Positions 39,647-48,694 of a DNA stretch of 64,000 nt are shown in pieces. The DNA lies in contig NZ_JAPEPO010000002.1 in assembly GCF_026340095.1 (NCBI RefSeq), forward strand, positions 124,001 to 188,000. The letters run 5' to 3'. A model generated the notes under the pieces. That model was given only the letters and a program-made list of their open reading frames with translations, had not been told where the DNA came from and did not search any database. A program made the translations under genes and the position numbers. The first letter of the stretch is position 1; the number at the start of each line of letters is the position of its first letter. This DNA comes from Streptomyces sp. NBC_01446 (lineage in GTDB: Bacteria; Actinomycetota; Actinomycetes; Streptomycetales; Streptomycetaceae).

Positions 39647-40558
39647 TCATCGCTGCTGCTGGTTGCCTGGCTGCTGGTTGCCGGTGGTGTTCCATGGCCA
39701 GGTGGTGAGGGTTGTGTGCATCAGCCGGGCGGCGGTCGAGAGTCGGCTGTCGGTGGCCCGGTGCAGGGTGAGGGTGCGGCGGCAGGCGGGGTCGTCGATG
39801 CCGATCCAGGCGCCCGGTGCGCTGATGTCGGCACCGCGGGCCATGGCCGGGATGAGGGTGAGGCCGATGCCGGCGCTGACGAGGCCGGCGAGGGCGGCCG
39901 GCTCGTCGCCCTCGCAGACGATACGCGGGGTCAGATCGTGGCCGGCGAAGAGCCGATCGAGCAGGCGGCGCTGCCAGTGGCCGCGCCGTGAGATGACAAA
40001 CGGCTCCTCGCGCAGCTCCGCGACACTGACGGAGGCGCGGGATGCGAGCCGGTGGCCGGGCGGCGCGGCCAGCCAGACAGGCTCGTCGTGCAGGTGGACG
40101 CTGTCCAGTCCGTCGCTCAGGATCGGCTGGGAGGCGACGCACAGGTCGACCTCGCGTGCGCGCAGGGCGCGGTGCATGGCCGCGGCCGGCATCTGGTGGA
40201 GTTCGACGTCGACATCGGGGTGGGTGTTTTTGTAGGCGGCCAGAGGGCCAGTGATGGTCAGGAACGTCTCCGAGGCCAGCCGTACACCGCCGACGCCCTC
40301 GCGGGCCGCCTCCGCCGCAGCGCGGCGTCCCGCCGCCAGCTCCCCGAGGGAGCGCTCGACGTGATCTCGGAAGAGCCGCCCCGATTCGTTGAGCCGCAGG
40401 CGACCGGCCCGATCGAACAGCGGTGCGCCGACTTCGGACTCCAGCCTTGCGATGGTTCGGCTCAACGACGGCTGAGCGACACGCAGTTCCCCGGCCGCCC
40501 GACTGAGGTGCTCCAGCCGTGCGACCACAAGGAACTGCTCGAGCGCATGCAGATCCAT
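39647..40558 (-). CDS. LysR-family transcriptional regulator
   Basis: The protein has about 303 residues. The N-terminal winged helix is MDLHALEQFLVVARLEHLSRAAGELRVAQPSLSRTIARLESEVGAPLFDRAGRLRLNESG, and the LysR substrate-binding domain follows (GVGGVRLASETFLTITGPLAAYKNTHPDVDVELHQMP). The ATG at 40558 was chosen because the helix-turn-helix starts there; a GTG lies six bases upstream after GGGGAAG. It is divergent from the membrane protein/multicopper oxidase operon starting at 40630. The short gap contains LysR-like dyad sequence (GGTATAGCAGGATAGCCATA). It probably controls that operon. Confidence 0.9.
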   Translation of the reverse strand: MDLHALEQFLVVARLEHLSRAAGELRVAQPSLSRTIARLESEVGAPLFDRAGRLRLNESGRLFRDHVERSLGELAAGRRAAAEAAREGVGGVRLASETFLTITGPLAAYKNTHPDVDVELHQMPAAAMHRALRAREVDLCVASQPILSDGLDSVHLHDEPVWLAAPPGHRLASRASVSVAELREEPFVISRRGHWQRRLLDRLFAGHDLTPRIVCEGDEPAALAGLVSAGIGLTLIPAMARGADISAPGAWIGIDDPACRRTLTLHRATDSRLSTAARLMHTTLTTWPWNTTGNQQPGNQQQR

Positions 40559-40629
40559 CGTCACCTTCCCCTCTCATAGCACCGAAGGTATAGCAGGATA
40601 GCCATATTGATCTTTGACGTGATGCTGCA

Positions 40630-41118
40630 ATGAGCATGACTGTGGAGGGCATGGCCACCACATATGAACGACCATCAACAACCCTGCGGCCCACGGGCAC
40701 TGCCGGTCGGCTGCTCCGGGCGGCGGTGACAGCGCACACCGTTGCGGCATTCGGTCAGCCGGTCTTCGCGGGCGTCTACCTCACCGGCGAGATCGGCGGC
40801 CTCGACTGGCACGCCCGCGGCGCCGACATCGTGTTCTCCTTGGGGCTGCTGCAAGCCGTCGCCGGCGCCGCGGCCTCGGCGCGGATGCGCAGCGTGTGGC
40901 CGATAGCCGTGTCGGTGCTGATCGTGGCGGCCGAGGCGGGGCAGTACATGGCAGGGTTGTCCGGCCTGTTGTGGGTGCATCTCCCCTTGGGCGTGATGAT
41001 CATCGCCGCGCTGGCCGTGCTGTCCGCCGCGGTCTGGGTACGGCCGCTGCCGAACCGCGCCGTGGCGGACCGGGCCGCAGACGCGGGCGAGCCGTGGCGG
41101 GACGAGACCCATGTCTGA
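40630..41118 (+). CDS. Four-helix membrane protein preceding the multicopper oxidase
   Basis: The product has 162 residues with four hydrophobic helices (LLRAAVTAHTVAAFGQPVFAGVYL, DIVFSLGLLQAVAGAAASA, WPIAVSVLIVAAEAGQYMAGL, LWVHLPLGVMIIAALAVLSAAVWV). An internal ATG at 40651 is an alternative start. The last eight bases overlap the next gene, so the two are coupled. Its histidines near helices (TAHTVAAF, WVHLPLG) could hold heme or copper, but no family signature is certain. It probably assists or anchors the oxidase system. Confidence 0.7.
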   Translation: MSMTVEGMATTYERPSTTLRPTGTAGRLLRAAVTAHTVAAFGQPVFAGVYLTGEIGGLDWHARGADIVFSLGLLQAVAGAAASARMRSVWPIAVSVLIVAAEAGQYMAGLSGLLWVHLPLGVMIIAALAVLSAAVWVRPLPNRAVADRAADAGEPWRDETHV

Positions 41119-42745
41119 GCGACCTGGACCCGTCCGTCACAACGGCTGGAGCAGCACCGAGTGGAACCGCCGCCACGTACTCGGGCTCGGCGGCGCGCTG
41201 GGGCTCGCCACGGCGGGCGGGCTGACACTGTCGGGCGCGATGGCCCACCGTCCGGCGAGCACCGGCAACCAGCTGCGCAGCGCCGTTCCTCTGCCCAAGC
41301 CGTACACCGTGCCGCTGCCGATCCCGCCCGTCCTCAAACCGGTCGCCACCTCCGGGGGCGCCGACCGGTACGAGATCACCCAGCGCCAGGTGTCCGCGGA
41401 GATCCTGCCTGGGATCCGAACGGGGCTGTGGACGTACAACGGCAGCTTCCCCGGCCCGACCATCGAGTCCCGCCGCGGACGGCCGATCACCGTGGCGCAC
41501 CGCAACGAGCTGCCCGTGCCGACCGTGGTGCATCTCCACGGCGGGCGCACTCCCGCCGCCTCCGACGGCTACCCCACCGACCTCGTCCTCCCGCACGGCT
41601 GGCCCGACCCCGCAGCGCACCACCACCAACACCCCACCGGCGCCCACACCATGCCCGACCCTCGCGCGGTCACCAGCCGGACCACGCGTGAATACACCTT
41701 CCCGATGGACCAGCGCGCGGCGATGCTCTGGTACCACGACCACCGCATGGACTTCACCGCCCCGGCGATCTGGCGCGGCCTGGCCGGGATGCACATCGTC
41801 CGCGACGACACCGAGGATGCCCTCGACCTGCCCCGCGGAGAACGCGAACTGCCGCTGATGATCGCCGACAGGTCGTTCGGCTCCGACGGCTCCCTCACCT
41901 ACCCGTCCCTCGACCCCGCACTGCGCGACCGGCCCGGCGTGAGGGCGCCGTACGAGGCCGGCGTGCTCGGCGACGTGATCCTGGTCAACGGCGTACCGTG
42001 GCCGATCCACGAGGTCGACGCATCCCGATACCGGCTGCGGCTGCTCAACGCCTCCAACGCCCGCCACTACGAGCTCCAGGCCGTCACCGACGACGGACGC
42101 CGCCTGGACCTGGTGCAGATCGGCGCCGACCAGGGCCTGCTCGCCGCCCCCGTCACCCACGCCGCCCTGCCGATCGCACCGGCGGAACGCTACGACGTCA
42201 CAGTCGACTTCGCGGGCCTGCCGGTCGGCAGCCGGGTGCGCCTGATCAACCGGCTCGGCACCGGACGCACCCGCGAGGTCATGGCCTTCCGCATCGCACG
42301 CCGCGTCCGGGAAGAAACCCACATCCCCGCACTGCTCGCCGTCGACCTTCCTTCCTGGCAGCGCTCCGAGGCAACCACGATCCGGGACTTCTCCTTCCGC
42401 GCCGGCCAGATGCAGCACGGCCGCGGCTGGGTCATCAGCGGACGAGCCTTCGACCCCTCACGCACCGACGTCCGCACCCGGCTCGGGGCCGTAGAGGTAT
42501 GGCGGTTGGTCGCCGACGTCCACCACCCCGTCCACCTCCACCTGGTCGGATTCCGGGTGCTGGCCCGCGGCGGGCGCGCGCCCCTGCCGCACGATGCCGG
42601 ACTGAAGGACACCATCTCGCTGCGGCCGGGGGAATCGGCGGAGATCATCACCCGCTTCGACGGCTACCGCGGCCGCTACCTGTTCCACTGCCACAACGCG
42701 GAACACGAGGACATGGGCATGATGGCCAACCTCGAGATCGTCTGA
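41111..42745 (+). CDS. Three-domain multicopper oxidase (CotA/bilirubin-oxidase-like)
   Basis: The product has 544 residues with a Tat-like N-terminus (EWNRRHVLGLGGALGLATAGGL). It carries all four copper-binding motifs: HLHGG, WYHDHRM, HPVHLHLVGF and the type 1 site HCHNAEHEDMGMM. The length and order match three-cupredoxin oxidases such as CotA and phenoxazinone synthase rather than the two-domain laccase at 6.4 kb. It oxidises phenolic or metal substrates with oxygen outside the cell. A His/Pro-rich insertion (HGWPDPAAHHHQHPTGAHTM) near residue 165 may bind extra metal. It is coupled to the upstream membrane protein gene and divergent from a LysR gene. Confidence 0.93.
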   Translation: MSERPGPVRHNGWSSTEWNRRHVLGLGGALGLATAGGLTLSGAMAHRPASTGNQLRSAVPLPKPYTVPLPIPPVLKPVATSGGADRYEITQRQVSAEILPGIRTGLWTYNGSFPGPTIESRRGRPITVAHRNELPVPTVVHLHGGRTPAASDGYPTDLVLPHGWPDPAAHHHQHPTGAHTMPDPRAVTSRTTREYTFPMDQRAAMLWYHDHRMDFTAPAIWRGLAGMHIVRDDTEDALDLPRGERELPLMIADRSFGSDGSLTYPSLDPALRDRPGVRAPYEAGVLGDVILVNGVPWPIHEVDASRYRLRLLNASNARHYELQAVTDDGRRLDLVQIGADQGLLAAPVTHAALPIAPAERYDVTVDFAGLPVGSRVRLINRLGTGRTREVMAFRIARRVREETHIPALLAVDLPSWQRSEATTIRDFSFRAGQMQHGRGWVISGRAFDPSRTDVRTRLGAVEVWRLVADVHHPVHLHLVGFRVLARGGRAPLPHDAGLKDTISLRPGESAEIITRFDGYRGRYLFHCHNAEHEDMGMMANLEIV

Positions 42746-43048
42746 CTGGCTGACCTCTATCCGCCCACGTGCTCGGCTCGCTTCGAACGGGGTCCCGGAT
42801 CGGGTGAGTTGATCGGTGTTGTGACATGGAGGAAGGGCCTCTTGGTAGCCCGCGGATGTCGAGTCCAGCGAGAATCAAGAGGCCCTCGTATCGAAGTGTT
42901 TAAGGCGCCCCGAAGTTCTCGGACAGCGGTCCCCATAGAGCTCGTAACACGATCACCTTGCTGACATGGACTCGGCGGCGCGACAGCTCCAGCTGTAAGA
43001 ACCGGCTCGCACCGGGCGTTGTCAGAGACATCAGGCACACTGCGCCGT
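42746..43048. other. Intergenic region with an inverted repeat and an IS-like end
   Basis: AGGGCCTCTTG (42834-42844) and CAAGAGGCCCT (42876-42886) are perfect inverted repeats around a 31-base loop. They may be a terminator for the oxidase operon or an IS relic. The 17-bp sequence at 42938-42954 is an exact inverted copy of 44836-44852. No gene is evident. Confidence 0.45.
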
Positions 43049-43891
43049 ATGAACTTGGTGACCGCGCACGACTACGCCTGGATCCGCACCTCGCCGCTCT
43101 TCCGCCACATGATGGCGAGCGGATACACCCTGACACTGATACGGGGGCGGACCCCGCGCGAGGTGCTGCGCGCGATGGAGGCGGAACCGCGCGGCACCGG
43201 GGAGGGAACGGCCGGGCTGATCGAGGCGGACGACGCTCACCGCGCCGAGGTGGATTACGACTACTGGGACGAGTCCTACGTGGCGGGCGCCTTCAGTACT
43301 CCGGGCGAGGCCGGCGACTGGACACTCGTCCTCGGCTTCGACAGTGGCCTGGGGATAGCGGCGCCGTGCGTGGAGACGCTGTCGAAAGGCGGCCGGGTCG
43401 TGGCGCACTCGACCAACGGCGGCAAGCCCATCCACCTCTTCCACTGGTTCGAGGACGGTGAGCTCCGTACGACGTTCGAGGGCCCCTCGTCGCGCGACGG
43501 CAACACTCCCGATGAACTGGTCCCCCTGCTGCGGGAAGTCGGCTTCCCTCTGACCTCCGAGGGAGAGCACGACGAGAGCGCCCCGGACGTCGACCGGAAG
43601 GCGGCGGTCCTCGCTCTGGCCGAGAGACTCACCGGCATACGCGTCACCGAATCCCTCCTCCAGGACGCTACGTACGCGCTGGGACTCGTCCCCGAACAGC
43701 CCGCCGAGGAGTGGACCGGCGTGGTCATCGACATCACCGATGCCCACGGGGAGCGCCCGCACAGGGAATGGACCTACCAGGAGATCGCGACGGCGTCGGA
43801 CCGAGCACGGGCGGAGGCGAACGCGCCGGTGGTGATCACCTACAACGAGCCACCGGCCATGGATCGTTCGGAGCAGGAGACAGGTGAGTAG
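43049..43891 (+). CDS. DUF6461-like protein
   Basis: The protein has 280 residues from an ATG at 43049; an in-frame TTG at 43019 would add ten residues. The N-terminal half (AHDYAWIRTSPLFRHMMASGYTLTLIRGRTPREVLRAMEAE ... DWTLVLGFDSGLGIAAPCVETLSKGGRVVAHSTNGGKPIHLFHWFEDGELRTTFEG) matches the DUF6461 pattern found in Streptomyces. The C-terminal region has a helix (DRKAAVLALAERLTGIRVTESLLQDATYALGLVP). No signal peptide or catalytic motif is seen; function is unknown. It is convergent with the IS5 transposase and lies inside the 17-bp inverted repeats. Confidence 0.7.
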   Translation: MNLVTAHDYAWIRTSPLFRHMMASGYTLTLIRGRTPREVLRAMEAEPRGTGEGTAGLIEADDAHRAEVDYDYWDESYVAGAFSTPGEAGDWTLVLGFDSGLGIAAPCVETLSKGGRVVAHSTNGGKPIHLFHWFEDGELRTTFEGPSSRDGNTPDELVPLLREVGFPLTSEGEHDESAPDVDRKAAVLALAERLTGIRVTESLLQDATYALGLVPEQPAEEWTGVVIDITDAHGERPHREWTYQEIATASDRARAEANAPVVITYNEPPAMDRSEQETGE

Positions 43892-43965
43892 CGAGCGCGT
43901 GGAGGGTGCCCCGGCGTACTCGCCGCCCTCTACAAGGGAACTTGCCGCCACGGAGGCTTCTGCGA

Positions 43966-44777
43966 TCATGGTCCGGCAGCCTTCTTGAGCCGTCGCCAGC
44001 AGATGAGGCCGCAGCCCAGGGAGACGAAGGCATTGTGGAGGTCGAGGCGTCGCTCCCACCGCACGGCCAGGCGCTTGAACTGGTGCAGCAAGGCGAAGGT
44101 CTGCTCGGCAACGAAGCGGAGCTCGCCCAGGCCCTTGATGTTCGGGGCCCCTCTGCGGGAGATCACCGGCAGGATCCGGCGGCGCCGAAGTTCACGGCGC
44201 ACAGCGCATGAGTCGTACGCCTTGCCGCCCAGGACGGAGTCGGGTCGTCTTCGTGGGCGTCCGATCCGTCCGGCGAGGGGCGGGATGCCGTCGACCAGGT
44301 TGAGGGTTTGGGTGATGTCGTTGACGTTGGCGGCAGTTGTGATGACCTTGAGCGGGGTGCCGCGTCCGTCGCAGATCAGGTGATGTTTGCTGCCTGTCTT
44401 GCGCCGGTCGACCGGCGACGGACCGGTGTCGGCTCCCCCTTTTTCGCGCGGACGTGAGAGCCGTCGACGCACGCGCGCGTCCAGTCGAGTTCGCCGACCG
44501 CGTTGAGTTCGGCGAGCAAGATGCGGTGCAGCTGGTCGAAGACGCCGGCCTGCTGCCAACGATCCAGGCGTCGCCAGCAGGTCTGTCCGGAGCCGAACCC
44601 CAGCTCCAGAGGCAGCAGTTGCCAGGCTGTGTCGTTGTGGAGTACGTACAGGATGCCCTGCAGACACAGCCGGTCCGCCACTGGTTGCGGCCCCGGCGCC
44701 TTCTCGGGCCAGGGCGGCAGCAGCGGCTCGATCACCGCCCACAACTCGTCGTCCACGATCCACGGCCGAGTACTCAC
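43966..44777 (-). CDS. IS5-family transposase made by frameshift (two overlapping frames)
   Basis: Frame 1 (44376-44777) encodes MSTRPWIVDDELWAVIEPLLPPWPEKAPGPQPVADRLCLQGILYVLHNDTAWQLLPLELGFGSGQTCWRRLDRWQQAGVFDQLHRILL ... DWTRACVDGSHVRAKKG. Frame 2 continues GPSPVDRRKTGSKHHLICDGRGTPLKVITTAANVNDITQTLNLVDGIPPLAGRIGRP and ends near 43966. The switch lies at AAAAAGGGGG (complement of 44435-44444), a classic slippery run, as in the IS427 group where a programmed frameshift joins the two parts. DDE residues appear as VDGSH, GKAYDS and the late Glu region. It may be active. The gene flanks the 5'-truncated EthD gene on its upstream side. Confidence 0.88.
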
Positions 44778-44835
44778 AACCTTCCGAACGGCCGAATCGT
44801 CACATCGGTCACGCCCGACCAGGACACTTCAACAA

Positions 44836-45024
44836 GATCGTGTTACGAGCTCCAAGGGAGAAGCCCCGTATTTCGCGGTCTTCGAAGGCGACTTCCCTGA
44901 CGCCGCCGCCATCGCCGCGGCGCGGGCGTCGCCGCAAGGCCAGCGGATAGCCGCCGATGTCGCCAACTACGCCACCGGCGGTGCGGTCATCATCCACTAT
45001 CCGGTGCAGGACGGCACCGGCTGA
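44836..45024 (+). pseudogene. EthD-like protein, 5' truncated by the IS
   Basis: DRVTSSKGEAPYFAVFEGDFPDAAAIAAARASPQGQRIAADVANYATGGAVIIHYPVQDGTG with a stop is the C-terminal two thirds of an EthD-type small dimeric alpha/beta-barrel protein (typical SSxGEAPYF...SPEGQ...ADVxNFATGG). No start codon remains; the IS5 element lies directly upstream. The N-terminal part was not found near 42.9 kb. Confidence 0.65.
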
Positions 45025-45133
45025 GGCAGGCCGGTACGCTCAGGGACGCGTTCGGTCGGCCGTTGCGGCCAGGTCCGGCTGTCGGAGGACGCCGTTCGCG
45101 GTTGCCGGTTCGTTGAGCGTCAAAGGTGGGCCG

Positions 45134-46003
45134 ATGTCCTGGCCGGATGTCACGGTGGTTGATGCGTGCGTGCGGCGCGACGGCCGGGGCGGTAGCCCCA
45201 CGGCCGTCACCGTCGGCGACCCGGCGGCGACGGACGCGGACCGGCGTGCGGTCGCTGCTGCGGCTGGCACCTCGCACGCGGCGTTCCTCGGCCCGGGGCG
45301 GACGCCGGACGGTGGCTTGCCGGTCCGGTTCTTCACCGCCACCGCAGAACTGTCCGGCTGCGGTCACGGCACCGTTGCCGCGCAGGCCGTCCGGTTGACC
45401 CGCACCGCGCTGGGCGAGCTGAACGACCGCCAACACACCGGCGGGCGCACGTTCGACACCGTCGCGATCCGCCGCCCCGCCGGCATCGAGGTGTGGTTCG
45501 ACCAGGGCCTCGTCGCGCTGCGTCACCCGGCACCGGACGAGCGCGCCGCGATCGTCGCCGCGCTCGGGCTCACCGCGGACGATCCGCATCCGTCCGACGC
45601 GCCACGGATCGCCGCGCCCGGCGCACCACGCATGCTGGTACCGGTCCACGACCGGTCGGCGCTGCTCCGAGTCTGCCCACACCTCGGCAGGCTGACAGCG
45701 GCGTGCCAGCGGTACGGGCTCCTCGGCTGTTTCGTGTACGCACCGCCGGTGGGCGACCGACCGGGTGCGGCGCGGATGTTCGCGCCGGCGATCGGTGTCG
45801 ACGAGGACGTCGCCAACGCCAACAGCACGGGCTGCCTGGCCGCCCACCTGCTCGACAGGACAGGGGCGCAGACGGTCGCGATCGACGTGGAGCAGGGCGA
45901 CACCCTCGGTCGACCGGCCAGCGTGCTCGCTTCGGCCCGACGCGGGCCGGCGGGCATCACGACCCGGGTCGGCGGGTTAGCGGTGGTCCGCGACGGACAC
46001 TGA
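45134..46003 (+). CDS. PhzF-family isomerase-like protein lacking the usual catalytic glutamate
   Basis: The product has 289 residues; the ATG at 45134 follows AAAGGTGG. The two-lobed PhzF fold is recognised from DVTVVDACVRRDGRGGSPTAVTVGD, VRFFTATAELSGCGHGTVAAQAV and DEDVANANSTGCLAAHLLDRT. In PhzF the catalytic Glu lies in N(L)SET(A)F. Here the equivalent is GTSHAAFLG, with His in place of Glu. The enzyme may use another mechanism or have lost activity. Neighbours are insertion sequences, so context does not suggest phenazine synthesis. Confidence 0.8.
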   Translation: MSWPDVTVVDACVRRDGRGGSPTAVTVGDPAATDADRRAVAAAAGTSHAAFLGPGRTPDGGLPVRFFTATAELSGCGHGTVAAQAVRLTRTALGELNDRQHTGGRTFDTVAIRRPAGIEVWFDQGLVALRHPAPDERAAIVAALGLTADDPHPSDAPRIAAPGAPRMLVPVHDRSALLRVCPHLGRLTAACQRYGLLGCFVYAPPVGDRPGAARMFAPAIGVDEDVANANSTGCLAAHLLDRTGAQTVAIDVEQGDTLGRPASVLASARRGPAGITTRVGGLAVVRDGH

Positions 46004-46015
46004 GGCGACGACTAT

Positions 46016-46660
46016 AGAGCGTGTCTCTTTGAAGTGGTGGTCAGTTGATCGGGTGTGTCTGTCCGATTAGTGATCAAGTACCGCACGAACTCGCCCTGGA
46101 GAGACCTGGCCCGACGAGCTCGGTCCATTCCAGACCGCTCACAAGCGGCTGGTCAGATGGACCGTCGACGGCACCTGGGAACGGGTCTTGGCTTCTGTCC
46201 TGGCAGCGGCGGACGCCGACGACGACATCGACTGGACCGTGTCGGTGGACTCCACCGTCGTCCGGCCCACCAGCACCCCGCCGGGGCGCTCAAAAGGGGG
46301 CAGCAGGACGAGACGAGCCGGCTGATCACGCGCTCGGACGCTCCCGCGGAGGCCTGAGCACCAAGGTCCACCTGGCAGCCGACGGCCGGGCCCGGCCTCT
46401 GGCCTTCACCGCCACCGCAGGCCAGGCTGGTGACGCGCCGGCCTTCGAGACGGTGATGGCCCGCATCCGCGTGCCCCGAGCGGGCCTGGGCAGGCCTCGG
46501 ACCAGGCCCAACGCTGTTCTGGCCGACCGTGCCTACTCCTCGCGTGCCATCCGGGCGCATCTTCGGCGCCGGGGAATCCACGCGGTCATCCCGCAGCCGT
46601 CCGACCAGATCGGACACCGACTCCGGCGAGGCCGCATCCTCATCTGGGCACAACGCTGAC
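46016..46660 (+). pseudogene. Frameshifted, 3'-truncated IS5-family transposase
   Basis: One frame gives HKRLVRWTVDGTWERVLASVLAAADADDDIDWTVSVDSTVV. The next gives DEPADHALGRSRGGLSTKVHLAADGRARPLAFTATAGQAGDAPAFETVMARIRVP and RPNAVLADRAYSSRAIRAHLRRRGIHAVIPQPSDQIGHRLRRG, after which coding stops at GRILIWAQR. This is the C-terminal two thirds of an IS5-type transposase. A left terminal sequence (GAGCGTGTCTCTTTGAAGTG) is visible at 46018. The frame change and missing end make it inactive. Confidence 0.85.
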
Positions 46661-46673
46661 CAAGAGGCAGAAC

Positions 46674-47720
46674 CTAGGCGCCGCCGTCTTGGGCGGACGC
46701 CTGGGCCGTGCGGCGGAAGGCGGCGCGGTACGCGCTCGGGCGGTGGCCGGTGTGGCGGGCGAAGAGGGCAGCGAAGGTACCAGGGTCCTGGTAGCCGACG
46801 GCCGCGGCGACGGCGGCGACGGTGCGGTCGGTGGTCTCCAGCAGATGGCGGGCGCGGCGGACCCGGGAAGCCTGCAGATGGGCCAGCGGGCTGCGTCCGG
46901 CCTCTTCGGAGAAGCGGCGCAGCAGCGTGCGGGTGCTGACCCGGAAGGCGTCCGCGAGCGTGGCGAGGTCGTACCGCTCGGCGAGGTTCTGGTCGAGCCG
47001 CCGCATGACGCGCTGGGAGAACTCCCCGCCGGGCTGCGGGAGGAGTCGCGGGTCGACGTACGGGGTCTGGGAAGTTCGCGCGTCGTCGACCAGCGCCAAT
47101 CGTGCGGTGTTGCGGGCCACCCGAGCGCCGTTGTGTCGGCGGATCAGGTCCAGCGCGAAGTCGTACATGGCGCTGAAGGCGGCCGTGGTCGTCACCCCCG
47201 TGTCTGTGACGACCAGGTGCTCGGGCCGCACGTCGGCGTTCGGGCAGCGCCTGGCCAGTTCGCCGGCGTGCAGCCAGGAGGTGGTGGCCCGGCGCCGGTC
47301 GAGGAGCCCAGCCTCGGCGAGCAGGAACGCGCCGACGCAGAGGGAGACGACGGCGGTGCCGGCGGCGGCCTGCGCGCGGATCGCCGCGATCTCGGGGGCG
47401 AGCCGGGCGAGCCGCGCGTCGAGGTCCGTGTCCGGGCGCAGTTCGAAGCCGGGGACCACGAGGACGTCGACCTCGCGCACGGGACGCACGTCCAGCCTCG
47501 CGCCGCCCGAGGCGGTGACCCGGCGGCGGGGCGAGATGACCGACACCCGGTAGCCGGGCGCGTCCGGTCCGGCGACGTGCCCGGCCATCGTCATCAGGTC
47601 GGGGACGCCGAATACTTCGGACGCGAAGCAGTCCGGGTACGCCAGGACCCCGACCCGCAGCGCATCCGGCCCGGCGCCCGGACCCGCACGCTCCTTTGCC
47701 TGCCGCGTCGCCTCGGCCAT
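46674..47720 (-). CDS. GlxA-type regulator (DJ-1/PfpI domain plus AraC HTH)
   Basis: The protein has 348 residues from the ATG at 47720 after GGGAGGAGC. Residues about 20-190 form a DJ-1/PfpI-like class I amidotransferase domain (VGVLAYPDCFASEVFGVPDL, VVSLCVGAFLLAEAGLLDRRRATTSWLHA) that usually serves as a sensor. The C-terminal AraC double helix-turn-helix spans about 245-340 (FSQRVMRRLDQNLAERYDLATLADAFRVSTRTLLRRFSEEAGRSPLAHLQASRVRRARHLLETTDRTVAAVAAAVGYQDPGTFAALFARHTGHRPSAYR). It is divergent from the dienelactone hydrolase gene, which is its probable target. Confidence 0.92.
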   Translation of the reverse strand: MAEATRQAKERAGPGAGPDALRVGVLAYPDCFASEVFGVPDLMTMAGHVAGPDAPGYRVSVISPRRRVTASGGARLDVRPVREVDVLVVPGFELRPDTDLDARLARLAPEIAAIRAQAAAGTAVVSLCVGAFLLAEAGLLDRRRATTSWLHAGELARRCPNADVRPEHLVVTDTGVTTTAAFSAMYDFALDLIRRHNGARVARNTARLALVDDARTSQTPYVDPRLLPQPGGEFSQRVMRRLDQNLAERYDLATLADAFRVSTRTLLRRFSEEAGRSPLAHLQASRVRRARHLLETTDRTVAAVAAAVGYQDPGTFAALFARHTGHRPSAYRAAFRRTAQASAQDGGA

Positions 47721-47863
47721 CGCTCCTCCCGTACCCCCTGGTTTCCCTGGCCCCGTGTCGCCGACCGCGTATCGCTCGCCTTCCTCGCGTGTGGCGAGAT
47801 TACCCCTGTCCTTGGCGATCCCGCTCCTCACCCGGCGGCCGGCTCCGGGGCCAGGCTGGCCCC

Positions 47864-48694
47864 ATGAGCTTCGACGATCCGATCACCGACTTCACCCGCC
47901 GCAGCGTGGCCGTGGAGGGGGTGGAGAAGACGGTGTACGTCGCCGGGGTCGGGCCTGCGGTCGTGGTGCTGCCGGAGATGCCGGGCATCAGTCCCGACGT
48001 CTTGCGGCTCGCGCGCTGGGTGCGGGACGCGGGCTTCACCGTCCATGTGCCCTCCCTGTTCGGGACGGACGGCGCCTTCCCCACGGTCGAGGGCGGCCGG
48101 GAGGTCGTCCGCCGCGCTTGTGTCGGCGCCGAATTCCGCGCCTTCGCCGGGGGCGGCACCAGCCCGGTGACAGTCTGGCTACGCGGCCTGGCGCGCCAGG
48201 CCCACACCGCGTGCGGTGGGCCAGGGGTGGGTGCGATCGGCCTGTGCTTCACCGGCAATTTCGCCCTCACCATGGCCCTGGAGCCGGCGGTGATCGCCCC
48301 GGTGGTCAACCACCCGTCGCTGCCGCTCGACGACCCCGGCGGACTCGAACTCGACGCGGCGGACGCGCGCGCGGTGCGCGACCGGCTCGACCGCGACGGA
48401 CTCACCGTCCTCGCCTACCGCTTCGAGGGCGATCGCTGGTGCACGGGGCAGCGCTTCGCCGCCTACCGATCGCTACTGGGCGACGCCTTCGACGGGCGTG
48501 TCCTCCCGGACAGCGCCGCCAACCCGGCTCCGCCGCCCTTCTTCGCCGATCTGGTCGGCACCCCGCACAGCGTCGTCACCGCCCATCTCGTCGACGAGGC
48601 CGGCCACCCCACCGTCCGGGCCCGCGACGAGATCCTTGCCTTCCTCACCGACCGCCTGCACCCGCATGGGAACCGACCGCTGCCCGCCACGTGA
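47864..48694 (+). CDS. Dienelactone hydrolase family protein
   Basis: The product has 276 residues from the ATG at 47864. It is an alpha/beta hydrolase with Cys nucleophile in AIGLCFTGNFALTMAL, as in dienelactone hydrolases (G-x-C-x-G-G/N), and a late His in HLVDEAGHPTVRARDEILAFL. The cap region PEMPGISPDVLRLARWVRDAGFTVHVPSLFG is typical. It may open lactones or esters in aromatic degradation. It is divergent from the GlxA-type regulator. A short coding-like tail (HRDLTAIALADTLIWLDQ) follows its stop in another frame and may be an unrelated remnant. Confidence 0.88.
   Translation: MSFDDPITDFTRRSVAVEGVEKTVYVAGVGPAVVVLPEMPGISPDVLRLARWVRDAGFTVHVPSLFGTDGAFPTVEGGREVVRRACVGAEFRAFAGGGTSPVTVWLRGLARQAHTACGGPGVGAIGLCFTGNFALTMALEPAVIAPVVNHPSLPLDDPGGLELDAADARAVRDRLDRDGLTVLAYRFEGDRWCTGQRFAAYRSLLGDAFDGRVLPDSAANPAPPPFFADLVGTPHSVVTAHLVDEAGHPTVRARDEILAFLTDRLHPHGNRPLPAT

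Larger units (their letters stand above)
42938..44852. repeat. 17-bp perfect inverted repeats 1.9 kb apart
   Basis: GAGCTCGTAACACGATC at 42938-42954 and its complement at 44836-44852 bound a segment holding the DUF6461 gene and the IS5-family transposase. They could be the true ends of a mobile unit with a passenger gene. Alternatively the left one may be a relic of another copy of the same IS. No target duplication is visible. Confidence 0.5.

Noticed and set aside
40052..40579. Plus-strand frame opposite the LysR gene
   Set aside because: Antisense shadow; the minus strand has a full LysR protein with a helix-turn-helix.
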